Assembly: GCF_021730395.1 (NCBI RefSeq)
Contig: NC_069364.1
Location: 77,555,501 to 77,619,500 of the forward strand
DNA from: Mercenaria mercenaria
Taxonomy: Eukaryota; Mollusca; Bivalvia; Venerida; Veneridae
Length of the DNA: 64,000 bases
Direction: 5' to 3'
In this document: positions 11,714-23,685 of the stretch, in pieces
Numbering within the stretch: the first letter of the stretch is position 1
How the letters are laid out: every line of letters begins with the position of its first letter
Translations under genes and position numbers: made by a program
Notes under the pieces: generated by a model
What the model was told of the DNA's origin: nothing
Database searches by the model: none
The model's input: only the letters and a program-made list of their open reading frames with translations

Positions 11714-14700
11714 GCAGCAGATTTAAAAACAGCGTTAGCCAATCACTTTGAGGGAGAAACAGTGACAGATTTTAAATGTCTCAGGTATACACATTTTCAT
11801 AACAATAACTCACTGCCAAAAAACTTTTCATACTTATCGAAGACTGACAGTTGAAAAGTGATCAGTATGATACAACTGGAATGTGGAATTATCAGCTTTC
11901 TCCATGTCTGGGATGGTTCTTTACACGTTCCGTGATAGTTGTTGTTGGATTGGAAAAATATGTCAAGCAATTCTTGCTATATGGCTTCAAAGCAGTACTA
12001 ACGGCTTCTTCAGTCACAGTATATGAGCAAAACACTGTTTTAATAAATAATTATCTTGTTTTTAGACATCAGTTACATATAGAAAAAACTACAGAAAAAC
12101 AATATAAACATTATATATTCACAACTTCTACTGAGCAACCATCTGTTAGGCATGATCTTTCTCATCAACAACAGTTGCAGACTTTTGTGATCGAAGAAAT
12201 TGGGGTTTATTAAATGTTTAACAACGGCATATAAGCAACAACTAAACACTGTGTTACTCTCAGGGGTTGCATTGTACTGAAGAAAATTTAAGACTGATTT
12301 TACAATTGCATGAGGTTAGGGTCGGAGAAACAAGTATAAATGAATAAACGGAAATCTACATGTAGTAAAAATTGATGATATTGCATTAACAGTTTATCTC
12401 AGTCTGCTATAAAGGTGTTCAAACCCATATTATTGTGGCATTAGTTAGAAATGAAATTATTCCGATGTTGTAGTAAACAGATCCAATTGTGTTTCAGATG
12501 CGGCCATGTTGTAGACATTGAGAAACGTCAAGTAATTACAGAAATTCCAAAGTACTTGATGATTCAATTGAAAAGGTATTTGCCTGTTAGGACTTGCACA
12601 ATACATTTTACATGTACATACATGTAATTTCTGGTCACAATTAATAGAGTATTATGGTGAAAGACTCTGGGACAAGGTTCATTTCTCTGAACATAGCAAT
12701 CCGATGGTTTCACAGTTTGATTTTAGCTAGAGCTAAGAGTTGCTCTGAAGTCAGTGTTTTCTTGTTTTTATTACTGCCATATACCCCCACATTCAGCAAT
12801 TGAACCATCTGTCCATCCATATGTATTGATTAAGCTGTTGCAGCAGGCTGGACCTTTCATCAATACTATAATTTTCAGTGACACAATACATCACTAAATT
12901 ACTAGTATAAAAGTCAAGTTCCTTGCAGGTAGCATCATCAAGGCATGATTTTTTTCTTTATGAATAGGTTCAGCTTTTTGGCAAGTTGGATTTCACTTTT
13001 TCTTCTTTTTCTAACAAATGCTACTGACATTAGACATAACATACTTAAATGTACCAATATAAAAATGTTGTTCCTTGCAAGTATAGTATCCTTCTGATTT
13101 TGGGTCTTAAGGTTAAAGGTCGAGTATCTTCACTTTTACTGAACTTTTTCCCCCAGATTTAGAATACATGTTTACAGTGACAAGCTACAATAGAAGCACA
13201 AGATACACAAGTTTCTCATCTTTATTTTCAGAATTATTTCCCTTTTCAATGCCTTATATATAACGTAAAAAAGCAACTACAGCCGAACGTTGGCACCTGC
13301 AGACTTGGATCTTGTTGACAGTTGGATTCTCCTTTTGTATTTTTTTTTTCAGATTTACAAGTACTGGAAGTAAGGAGGGGAGAAATTTCCCAGTGCAACG
13401 GCACTTGAGGCTGAGAAAATATATATCACCAAATAAAGTGAGTGTAAAGAGGATGGTTTTTAGCTCACTTGAACTGAGACAAAGGCTCAGTGTGAGCTAT
13501 TGTGAAGGCCGTCTGTCAATAAACATTTAGCTCGTTTACAGTCTAGAGGTCACAGTTTTGATTGGAATTTAATGAAATCTGGTCAGATTGTTAATTGGCA
13601 TAAAAACTCAGATGAGTTCGAAATCGGGTCACATGGGATCAAAACTAGGTCACAAGGTCGAAAAAATAGAAAACCCTATTCACTATAGAGACCTCAGTTT
13701 CGATCGAATCTTTCTTAAATTTTGTGTAAGTGTTCATCTCAGCAGTAGTCCAAAAATAGGTTGTGTGCGGTCAAAATGGGGTCATAGGATAAAGTCAGGG
13801 TCAAATAATCGAGAAAACAATACTTATTCTATATACCACAAATTTTTGGGAATCTTTGTGGATTTTTTCGTGGATATTCATCTCAAGAATGCTGCGGAAA
13901 AGTACAAAATCTTGCTAACTAGAATCAAAAATAACATTGCATTGTTTGTTCATGCAAACATGGGTCCCATTTCTTAATTTGCATTTGTCCAGGTGCTCAG
14001 ATGAGCAATTTAGGGCCATCATGGCCCTCTTGTTATGTACCTTTTTACGTGAACAAAGATACATTTGTAGGTCACTGTATTGGCTGTTTTGCATCTTAAT
14101 TCGTTGAATAAATCTACACATCTAAGCATATAAAGTTGCGTTTTACATGTTGCCTTTTAGAATAAAATATAGTAAAGTTCCACTTTTAAGACCACTCAAA
14201 ATGAAGACTACTCTCGCTAAAAATACCACTTGCTTCAGTACCAAAATGCAACTTCCAGTGCAAACTGGTCTCGCTAATAAGATTGGTTTGCTATTGGTCC
14301 ATTTTTACCAAGTACAACGAGCGGTATTGTTAGTGGAACTCTACTGTACACCCAATATATACAAGTTTCATGGATATGATGTAATTGATAAGCAGAAATG
14401 CCCAGAACCAAGTCAAAACAATAATTTCAACTGAGAATCATTTTAGTATAATACTTGGGCGAAAGCATTCTACAGAGATATGTCACAGTATTATTGTGAT
14501 GATACTTGCATAGTAAATTGTGACATTAACTTGCATGAACTCAAGAGGATTAAGCAGCAATTGTTCCATGAAAGAACTGTTACTCTAGAGCCATGATTTT
14601 TTCTTTCATAATTACAGATAGTCTTACCATTTTGCATCAATAAAGAGGCAACTAGCTGACTTTTTTTCCGTTTTAGACACTGGAAGACGAGGCCAAGTTG

Positions 14701-15283
14701 ACTGCATTTATTGTGCATAGTGGGACACATTCAGCTGGACACTATGTGTCATTTATTGAAAATGGAATGCAATGGTTTGAAGTCAATGACATGGAGGTAA
14801 GTTTGTATGCTACAGGTGAATTTATGTTACATCAGCCATTTTGTTGTTAATTGTAAACAACAATCCAAACTTGAGTTGAATCTCTTTTCTACATGTATGT
14901 ACAAATCATAATCTTGTATAGCATTTCAAAATACGGTATTTGTTTGAAGGTATCAAACTGCACTAGTCAAAATTGTTGTTTGTTTTCATGTTAACTATAA
15001 ATAGTTTATGCTCTCAACTTATGTAACTTTAATACTCATAACCGACTACAAACAAAGATTATCTTGTCTTATCTTAAAGCATCTTGTTCTACATGTACAT
15101 TTGTATGTGGGCTAAATAACATGTGCCGTCCAAACAAGATAACTTATTAACACCTAAATTAAGATTGATGTTACTTTAAATTCATTTCAGGTCAGAAAAA
15201 TAACAGCAATAGAGGTCGAAAGAAAACTGGAGCAGTCGTACATTCTTTTTTTCAAAACACTGCCTAGACCACACATTGTCTAG
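11714..15283 (+). CDS. Ubiquitin-specific protease (peptidase C19), 3' half
   Basis: Five spliced exons with consistent phase: 11714-11784, 12498-12575, 13353-13437, 14677-14796 and 15191-15283 (TAG stop). Together they give 148 residues. The first two carry CLRCGHVVDIEKRQ, a Cys-x-x-Cys zinc pair in the fingers region. Exon two ends IPKYLMIQLKR, the typical USP LxLxLKRF segment completed by F in exon three. Exon four has the His box, TAFIVHSGTHSAGHYVSFI, and WFEVNDMEV, where Asn/Asp completes the catalytic site. The enzyme should cleave ubiquitin from proteins. The Cys box and the N-terminal half of the domain are not in the window, so this is a 3' fragment of a gene or a truncated copy. I cannot place the subfamily. 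Confidence 0.85.
13455..14035 (-). repeat. Hairpin-ended repeat in USP intron
   Basis: Begins TTTTTAGCTCACTTGAACTG with a following GTGAGCTATTGTG forming a stem, and ends with AGGGCCATCATGGCCCT then CTTGTT. This is the reverse orientation of the copy at 6475. The 129-residue open frame inside it (13,588-13,977) is repeat sequence. Confidence 0.7.
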
Positions 15284-16463
15284 TGGATTGCTAAAGTCTT
15301 CGAAGGCTTGTTCCCCACACTGGCAAGGATTGTTTTAACTTATTCTGCACGTGTGACGCATAAAGGCGTCGGTCGACTGTTATCTGTATACCGCATGCCG
15401 CTGCTATGCGGTGTGATTATCTACATCTGGAAACCGCACTTTCTAACAATTTGGACCAATCAAATTTTTTGTTGCATAACATTTTTAAAACATAGATAAA
15501 ATCGGATGTTGTGAAAAAAATGAATGCTTTCGCTGAAGAAAGCTGTAAAAGTTAGTGCTGTTCAAGTTATAATTTGTGATTTCTTGAAGCCTGAAAATTA
15601 CTGGTTATCCTTTATGTTATCGAAACATAAAAGAATTAGTAAAAAGATAAATAAATAAATAAATAGATACCAACGAAGAACCACTTAGCAATGACAATTG
15701 AAATAACGCAACCCAAAAATATATACTTTGTCGTTCGTCGCTACACGGCAAATAATTCCATCTGCGGGATCTTATATTCTTATATTCTTTATAAGTACGG
15801 ATCTAAACATTCCAGTGTGGAAAAAAATGAATAGTAAATAATTTGGTATCGTTATAAAAATACACTTCAATTAAGACAGACGTACATAATTACTGCACAA
15901 AAACAATGAGTACGCATCATACCGAAATGCCAAAAAAAATCTCAAAAAATTATTTTACATTTTCATCCCGCATAGGTTCGTCGTGACGATGCACACAACA
16001 CCTCCTAGACATAACTGGTAGAATTGTGGATTTTTATATAATAATGAGAAGAAAAGAACTAGGAGCTAACGTATTTTCTTTTACATGTAAGATTAAGCTA
16101 CCTTCCACTCATGCACACGAGACCTTTTATCTTTATCTATGTGATATGACAATGCTCATGTGTGTATGAAAAAGTAAAATCATCTTCGTGGGTATCTATT
16201 TATTTATTTATTTATTTATTTGATGTTAATCTTGATCTATTGAATAAACTGTTGGTAATAACTCAATAATTTTGACACTTTAGAAACTCTACAAAATTGT
16301 TTCAAAATTCAAATTTTCATATCTAAAAATTAGTCCAAAATAATCCCATTTTCAAACTTATAGTTTCTGTCTAAGATAGTTGAAATATTCACTTATTTTC
16401 ATTTTATTACATCTTCATTTAAATACATAATCTGATGAGAGATTATGGCCACTTGTTTTGTGT
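15284..16463. other. Intergenic stretch with inverted (AAAT)n-edged repeat
   Basis: No gene seen. AAATAAATAAATAGATACC near 15,652-15,672 is matched inverted by GGGTATCTATTTATTTATTT near 16,191-16,210, with a short extension (ACGAAG). This could mark a small ~560-bp foldback or MITE; only about 25 bp of each end match. Confidence 0.4.
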
Positions 16464-16472
16464 CTTTAATTC

Positions 16473-18580
16473 ATGTGCGTGAAATTAGCCAGAGCAGCCA
16501 GAGTAGCCAGAGTTCGGCCAGAGTTCAGCCAGAGTAGCCAGAGTTCAGCCAGAGTTCGGCCAGAGTTCAGCCAGAGTAGCCAGAGTTCAGCCAGAGTTTA
16601 GCCACAGTAGCCAGAGAAGTCAAAACTCTGGTTACTCTGGCTAGCCAGAGTAGCCAGAGTTCAGCCAGAGAAGTCATAACTGTGGTTACTCTGGCTGGCC
16701 AGAGTAGCCAGAGTTCAGCCAGAGTAGCCAGAGTTCAGCCAGAGTAGCCAGAACTCTAGTTACTCTGGCTGGCCAGAGTAGCCAGAGTTCAGCCAGAGTA
16801 GCCAGAACTCTAGTTACCCTGGCTGGCCAGAGTAGCCAGAGTTCAGCAAGAAAAGCCAGAGTTTGTAGGATGTTAAAATGTTCTGGCTACTCTGGTCAGC
16901 CATAGTATCCAGAATAGCCCGAGTCACCTGGATTTTATTTGCTTTGGTTAGTCTGGCCAGAGTAGCCAGAGTTTCTATGATTTAAAGAGCAGGCAGAGTA
17001 ACCTGGTTCACAAAACATTTTCCGTCTTAGCTGAATTTGATTATGAAACTTAATATGTAATTTCTATCTAAATAGCATGTTTAAACTGAATTTCAAGTTA
17101 ATTACTATTTTTAAGTGGCTATTTAGAGTAGCCAGAGTAGCTAGAAATCTGGTTAATCTAGAGTAGCCAGAGTAGCCAGAACCCTTGTTACTCAGGCTGG
17201 CCAGAGTAGCCAGAGTTCAGCCAGAGTAGCCAGAGCTCAGCCAAAGTTCAGCCATAGTAGGAAGAGTTTCTAGGATTTTAACATGTTCTGACTACTCTGG
17301 TCAGCCAGAGTATCCAGAGTAGCCCGAGTCACAAGGATTCCTTTTGCTCTGGTTACTTTGGCTGGCCAGAGAAGTCAGAGTTTGTAAGATTTTAACATGT
17401 TTTTGCAAATCTGGTCAGCCAGAGTAGCCAGAGTAACCAGGTCCAATGTTCACAAAAGTTTTTCAGTCTTAGCTGGATTTGATTATGAAATTTAATAATT
17501 GAGCCGTGCCATAAGAAAACAAACATAGTGGCTTTGGGACCAGCATGGATCCAGACCAGGCTGCGCATACGTGCAGTTTTGTCAGCTTCCATGTTGTTTG
17601 CTTTTAAAGCGTATTGGACTTTGAGAAACTGTTAGCGAACAGTAATGATCCTAACGCTCAGGCTGGTCTGGATCCATTATGGTCTCAAACCCACTATGTT
17701 GGTTTTCTCATGGCACGACTCATATGTCATTTCTATCTAAATAGCATGTTCAGAACTGAATTTTAAGTTAATAACTATCTTCAAGTGGCTATTTAGAGTA
17801 GCCAGAGTAGCCAGGACTCTGGTCACTATAGCTGGCCAGAGTTCAGCCAGAGTTTAGCCAGAGTAGCCAGAGTTCAGCCAGAGTAGCCAGTCCTGGTTAC
17901 TCTGGCTGGCCAGAATATCCAGAGTTCAGCCAGAGTAGCCAGAAACCTCGTTGCTCTGGCTGGCCAGAGTGGCCGAGTAACCAGGATGTCAATTGCTCTG
18001 GCCACTTTGGTTAGGCAGAGCAGCCAGAATTTCCGAAATGTCCATTGGTTCTAGCTACCTAGGCTAGCCCGAATAGCCAGAGAAAATACTGTAATACCTA
18101 TTGCGAAATGACCCTTTTGGTTCTCTCAGGTTTGATTTTTGAGTGTTTTATATATATCAAGTGATTCATAAAACGGACTTCAAAGAATTGTCTTATCTTT
18201 TAGACTGCAGCCAGAGTAGCCAGACGTTCTAGGATTTTAATATGTTCTAGCTAGTCTGGTCAGTCAGAGTAGTCAGAGTGACCATGATTTCATTTGGTCT
18301 GGCTACTCTGTCAGCCAGAATTTTCGAGATGGCCATTGGTACAAGCTACCCTGCAAATCAGAAATAGCCAAAGAAAATACAGTAAAACCTGTTGCCAGAG
18401 TAGCCAGATTAATCAGAACTCTGGTTACTGTTGCTGACCAGGACAGTCTGTTTAATAATTTTCACATAGTCTGGCTACTCTGGCTGGCCAGAGTAACCAG
18501 GAATAACTGAAATGCGCACGGGTTCTGGTTACTCTGGCTGGCCAGAAAAGCCAGAGAAAATACAGACAAACTAGAGCCAT
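16473..18580 (+). repeat. Left arm of foldback element, GCCAGAG subrepeat array
   Basis: Dozens of GCCAGAGTA / GCCAGAGTTCA units. Local inversions (CTGGCTACTCTGGC next to GCCAGAGTAGCCAG) could fold into small hairpins as well as pair with the right arm. Two longer spacers containing 'ttctatctaaatagcatgtt' recur about 700 bp apart. Confidence 0.85.
17500..17722. mobile_element. 223-bp MITE nested in the left arm
   Basis: Starts TGAGCCGTGCCATAAGAAAA and ends with the inverse TTTTCTCATGGCACGACTCA. The interior has 'ggatccagaccaggctgcgc' and its near-inverse. It splits the spacer 'gaaacttaatatg', which is unbroken in the other arm. The family is common in bivalves in my knowledge; the superfamily is unassigned. 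Confidence 0.75.
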
Positions 18581-18925
18581 TTTTAAAATGTATGACCCTT
18601 TTTCATAAAAATCATATTATACATGATTAGGCTGCACTAACTGTTGTATATAATTATAATGTAAATAAAAAGTTAGACCTGTTGCGTTTTGTGTGTGTGG
18701 TATATGAAGGCTGAAATTCACAAAGATTAAAGCGGACAGGTCTATATATTTATGGTAGATTGAAAGTCTTTAAAACACGCCTAAAAATATAAAATAACAA
18801 CAACAACAACAAAGAAACTGTAAGACGGCATGATTTTCGAACAAAGTTAAGAGTAACACGAAACAGAAAATGACACTTTCCAAAAAAAAAAGTAACAGGG
18901 TATATGCAAAGGTTGTTTGTTTATA

Positions 18926-19471
18926 TATACTCAGCGTCACTGAAAAGTTACCACCATAATGACCCTTATATTTTAAAAATCGCACTGGACTGTGTTAAAG
19001 GTATAACACGACTACATTTTTGACGCAGCTGAGACGTCACTGGTGTAAAGATTTGTCAAATTCGATTAACTCCATTTGAGGCACGGGCTGCACTTGCAAA
19101 TGACTTTTTCCAGCAATGTTGACATGTACGAATTTTCTATCGCAAATCATTCATCGCACTTAAAAGTTAGTCGACAGACTAAAAGGAATACGTCAAAAAA
19201 ACCCAGAATATCCTTGCTAAGAATGCCACGTTTAAGGCACGATCAACGCCATCAGGCCATTGGCATGGCTGACGCCGAACTTTCATGTCGCGAAACTGCA
19301 CGTCGTATATGCTGTTCTCACCTGACAGTCATGAAATGGGTTAGGAGACATGATCAGACAGGGTCTATGAGTAATAAACCGCGCACAGGCCATGAAAAAG
19401 TGACGTCGATATTGTATAAAATAGTAAAGAGGTATATATTATGTGTTAACTTTTCAGTGACGCCGAGTATA
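18926..19471 (+). mobile_element. Internally deleted Tc1-like element
   Basis: A 546-bp element with 25-bp terminal inverted repeats, TATACTCAGCGTCACTGAAA and inside-out TTTCAGTGACGCCGAGTATA, with TA at the ends. It encodes only the start of a transposase: from 19,224, MPRLRHDQRHQAIGMADAE and later VMKWVRRHDQTGSMSNKPR. This is the paired helix-turn-helix DNA-binding domain of Tc1/mariner transposases. The DDE catalytic part is deleted, so it could only move with help from another copy. Confidence 0.8.
19200..19400 (+). pseudogene. Tc1-type transposase DNA-binding domain remnant
   Basis: About 60 residues of helix-turn-helix (HQAIGMADAELSCRETARR, then KWVRRHDQTGS and the linker NKPRTGHEKVT). 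The frame runs into the right inverted repeat without the DDE domain. The open frame itself starts upstream at 19,076 and ends at 19,483, but only this middle part resembles the family. Confidence 0.75.
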
Positions 19472-20110
19472 CATTGTAAATAATGCTTAGGTATGTTTTC
19501 TTTTTCTATAATTGTAATTATACAAAGTAGCCTGCAAGGTCTGTGGCAGAATATATCAGCATTGATATTTGATATTACAGCCCACATCTAATTTATTTTG
19601 AACTGGTAGGCGTCCAGGATTTTGGACGTTTTCAATCCACTACTTTTGAAAATATTTTAACAAAATATTAAATTGACTACTAAGATAGAAAAACAAAATT
19701 TTGATTTTCCTTCAAATTTCTTCAAAAATGACTTTAGTTTCAACGTACCTCAAATCGGGTTGTACAGTTTTCTATAAGCTTATACAATGCATTTCCAAAT
19801 TCATTGTTCTCAGGACTCTTAATGTAAAACTAAGAAGTCGTAAAAACATTGCGAGTCCGGATATTCAAGGCTATACTATACTAGTAATATGCCTGTATCA
19901 TGTCAAAAGGTATTTTTCGATACAAGTTCTTAGAATATCCTTTAACAGTTTATACAGGTCCTGGCAACTTATTTATTACACACGATGTCAACCATCCACA
20001 CGATAGCTACATTTCGGTTGCCCATGGCTAAAACCAAGTTACTAATTGATATATTGCAAATACCATTTTGTATGATGTTGCACCTTTTTGAGAAACCTTG
20101 TTTAAATAAT

Positions 20111-20293
20111 TCCGCCTCCATAGCTCAGTGACTAGAGCGTCTGTCATCTAATCCGACCGTCGCGAGTTTGAGCCCTGGCGGAAACGGACATATATGTGCC
20201 TGCCATGTTGGGGTCAAAATTACATCATGGCGAATAAAGGCTAAGCCCGGCACGGCACGACGATTAATGGAGCACAATTTTTTAAAAAAATTT
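20111..20293 (+). mobile_element. tRNA-derived SINE
   Basis: The head TAGCTCAGTGACTAGAGC is an A-box and GCGAGTTTGAGCCCTGGCG a diverged B-box of a polymerase III promoter, spaced as in tRNA. An unrelated ~100-bp body follows ('cctgccatgttggggtc', 'ggctaagcccggcacg') and then an A/T-rich tail. Confidence 0.65.
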
Positions 20294-20363
20294 GTCAATG
20301 TCCAGTTTTGAGCATGCCTTGAAAATAGCGTTGTCATACAAACAGTACAGATATTTCCCCATA

Positions 20364-21175
20364 AGTACGATGTTCCGTTTGGACAGTCATGACTTTTTAT
20401 CTAATACTAAATCGTGATGCACAATGGTACAATGACGAAAACGCGATGGCACGATGATGAAACAACGGTTGTATGATGGTGAAAACACTGGCGCGATGGT
20501 GAAATGTCGATGTAATATCGCGTTTTCACCGTCGTGTTTTCGTCATCGTACCATCGTGTTTTCATCATCGTACCATCGCATTGTCACCATCCGGAGGTCA
20601 TGCGCAGTGGTACAATACATGTTTCAGTAAAATACAGGCTTGATACAATCTCATTTTCACATTGCAATTTTACAGTTTTATTGAACAGAGCACTGAACAT
20701 TTTGGAAAACAACAGAATCTAAATGGTAAATTTCTTCTCTCAAAATACATTTAGATACATTCATCTATTGTTGACAAAAAAAAATGTGTACGGGACTACG
20801 CATTTCTAACTGGAAGGCTATGGTACGATGGTGAAACCACGATGGTACGATGATGATAACGCGATGGCACGATGGTGAAACCACGATGGTACGGTGATGA
20901 TAACGCGATGGCACGATAGTGAAAACGCGATGATATGATGGTGAAAACGCGATGGTACGATGTTGAAAACGCGATGGTACGATGACTGAAACGCGATATT
21001 ACATCGACATCGCAAAATCGCGATTGCAGCATCGTACCATCGCGTTTTTACAATCGTATCATCGTTGTTTCATCAATCGTGTCATCGCGCCATCGCGTTT
21101 TCGTCATCGTACCATCGTGCATTGCGGTTTAGTATTAAATAAAAAGTCACGATTGTCCAAACGGAACGCCGTACG
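20364..21175. mobile_element. Small foldback element with 'cgatggtacgatg' subrepeats
   Basis: The left end GTTCCGTTTGGACAGTCATG and the right end GATTGTCCAAACGGAAC are inverted. Each is followed inward by ~100 bp of matching sequence and then by (CGATGGTACGATGRTGAAAA)-like units in opposite orientations. The open frames here, with repeated SSYHRV- or HHRAIAL-like units, are translations of the repeat. The element sits inside the loop of the giant foldback. Confidence 0.7.
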
Positions 21176-21304
21176 TAACAGTGTGAAAATGGTAAAAAGT
21201 CAATTTACATTACTGAACAAAATTAATAGGTAAGACTAAGTCAGATTAAATGATATTTAATAGTTACCATTATATATTGAGTGACCCTCATACACTATAC
21301 TTAA

Positions 21305-22010
21305 ATTTTTTAGCTCTTGTCACTGTGTGAGGTTTTAAGATCAACTTTTGTCTTGTCTATCAGATTGAGTCAGGCTCTTTGACTGAACTCGGTACTTATT
21401 CCATTTTGTATTGTGAAACCTTAAAAATCTTCTCAAGTACCGCAAGACCCAGAGCTTAGGTATTTTGCAAGAAGCATTGGCAAGTACATCTCTTTCAAAA
21501 TTGTTCAAATCATGGACTTCGGGGTCATATTGGATATGCCTTGGGGCTATAAGTTTCATATAGAGTAATATATTAAATCCTATAAAAATAGTCTTATTTT
21601 CCTTTAGGTCCAGACTATATATATTTTGTATGTAGCATAGCCTAGTGAATGCCTCTCTTAAAATTGAGCAAATCATGTCCCCTGATATCAAAATTGCCCC
21701 CGCTTGTGCTAATGAGCTTGCAAAGTCTTTCAGGAAAATCTTTTAAAATCTTCTCATAAGAATTGCAATGACAAGAGTAAAGATATTTTACATGTTCAAA
21801 CCAATACCCCAGAGTCAAAATGGATCCTACATAAGTTTTACATAGAAAAAAAAACATGATATACTTACATAGCAAACATCTTTCAGAGCCACAAGGGTAC
21901 TAGTAAGAGCTGAAATAGTTTGCATGTAAATTAGCAAAATTTATAATGGAGTTCTTTCAAACTTGATTGAATCACCACCCCCGGGGCAATATAAGTCTCT
22001 CTCTGTGGAT
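21305..22010 (-). repeat. Worn relative of the hairpin-ended repeat
   Basis: Begins TTTTTTAGCTCTTGTCACTG and contains 'accgcaagacccagagctta' and 'aaattgttcaaatcatg' phrases like those at 8,782-9,595. No coding potential. Confidence 0.45.
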
Positions 22011-22844
22011 TATCAAGTATACTTTTAATCTTATACAATATAAGTTTAAAATTTCCAGAATACCCAGAATTTAGAGTTGACAATTACAAATTGTGAATTT
22101 TTACTATGACTGTCATATCCCACAAAGTCCAGGTAAGCGATTCAGGACCACAAATGTCCTGTAGTTTATACTGATATCATAAACAATTTCAGTGAATTCC
22201 ATATAACTTTGAGTGTAAAAATAAAGAATATTTATTTGAAGGCTTCTTGTTTTGTATTTATTTAACTTCAGTGTTTGCCTTGAATTTGTACCAAATAAAT
22301 TAACTTGAAGACATAACGATAATATAAAGAAATTGAAGAATAAATTTTTCATACATGTTGACAACAACCAATTCCTGAAATTTGCATATTAAAGTTGTGG
22401 AAGTTGACGAAATGTTGACATGTGAACACATACACTTAAAGCGGCTTAATAACGGTATTTCATCTAACCCTTGGAAAAAGGTAGGTACCTGTGGCATGAA
22501 ATCAAAACGCAAAATGCCATTCAAAAATTGATTGTGGTCACCTTATGCCATCAGACAATCAACATTCCATGTTGTATTAACTCGGTATCACTTGTGTATG
22601 TGTATGAAACGATACTCACTGTGTTCGGATTAAACAGTTATAGGACTGCTAAATGATAAGACTATTCTTTGAAGTCCGTTTGATGAAACACTTGATACAT
22701 GAAACACTAAAAAACCCTGAGGGTACAAAAAAGGGTCATTTCGCAACATGTTAAAGCCTTAGAAACTCTGGCTACTCTGGCAGAAGTCCGTTTTATGAAT
22801 CACTTGATACATAAAACACAAAAAAACCAACCCTGAGAGAACCC

Positions 22845-23630
22845 AAATAGTCAACAATCTTCTCACACCTTTCCAATATAGCTTCCGTTCCAAACATAGC
22901 TGTGAGGCTCACCTATTATCCTTTAAAGAAGGAACTTTTGACAATATCCAATCTGGAAACAAACAGGTCTCATTGTAATGGATTTCTAGAAAACTTTCGA
23001 CAAGATTCTCTATAAAATCGTGAGACTTTGTGTCGATAGAATCTCTCTATCCTGGATTCAATTTCCTTAGTAACCGTTCTCAATCTGTAGTAATTGAAGG
23101 CTCACACACTTTACCAGTTCTTTCAGGGGATTTCTCAAGGTTCAGTGTTGGGTCCTTGTCTCTTTCTTTATTTTATCAATGACCTTCCTGACTCTGTTAA
23201 AGGCAGAATACGCTTATTTGCTGATGACACTATCATATACCTCAACATAGACTCGTTAATAGACTCTTACAAAGTTCAAGATGATTTGACAAAATTAGAA
23301 TAATGGGAACGTAACTGGTCTATGGAATTCAATCCTGATAAATGCGAAGTAATAGGAATCTCAAAAAAAAAATATCATCTTACCATATATATTACTTAAT
23401 CAAGACCTAAAAACTACAGAAAAAGCTTCATATCTTAGTGATGTCTTAACTTTGAAACACTTACTGAAATATTACATCTTCAAAAGCTAGTAACACTCTC
23501 AGATTTATACAAAAATGTGTACAATTTTATAACAATAATATTAAAGAAACTGCCTAAAACATACGTTCGCCCACAATTAGAATACTGTAACACCATATTG
23601 CATCCATTGCAGAAAAAACTTAGTATATGA
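22845..23630 (+). pseudogene. LINE reverse-transcriptase fragment
   Basis: Decayed non-LTR reverse transcriptase. Recognisable are the fingers/palm region with VVIEG, then GISQGSVLGPCLFLYFINDL and LFADDTIIYL, which is the catalytic box with its two Asp, and WSMEFNPDKCEV. Stops interrupt the frame (for example in the MDF*KTFDKI region near 22,980 and after TKLE at 23,301). No endonuclease or 3' end is present. It splits the right arm of the foldback element. Confidence 0.8.
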
Positions 23631-23631
23631 G

Positions 23632-23638
23632 ATTATTA

Positions 23639-23684
<46 letters not shown>

Positions 23685-23685
23685 T
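23632..23685 (+). repeat. (TTA)n microsatellite
   Basis: About 16 near-perfect TTA triplets, followed by a short hairpin: GAGCGCCC pairs with GGGCGCTT about 30 bp later. Confidence 0.9.

Noticed and set aside
11851-12213. 120-residue plus-strand open frame
   Set aside because: It lies in the USP intron between two well-phased exons, has no domain or splice support, and looks like chance.
13588-13977. 129-residue plus-strand open frame
   Set aside because: Entirely inside a hairpin-ended repeat; similar phrases occur in non-coding copies.
20534-21233. Several open frames with SSYHRVF-type repeats
   Set aside because: They are translations, on both strands, of the 'cgatggtacgatg' subrepeat, not proteins.
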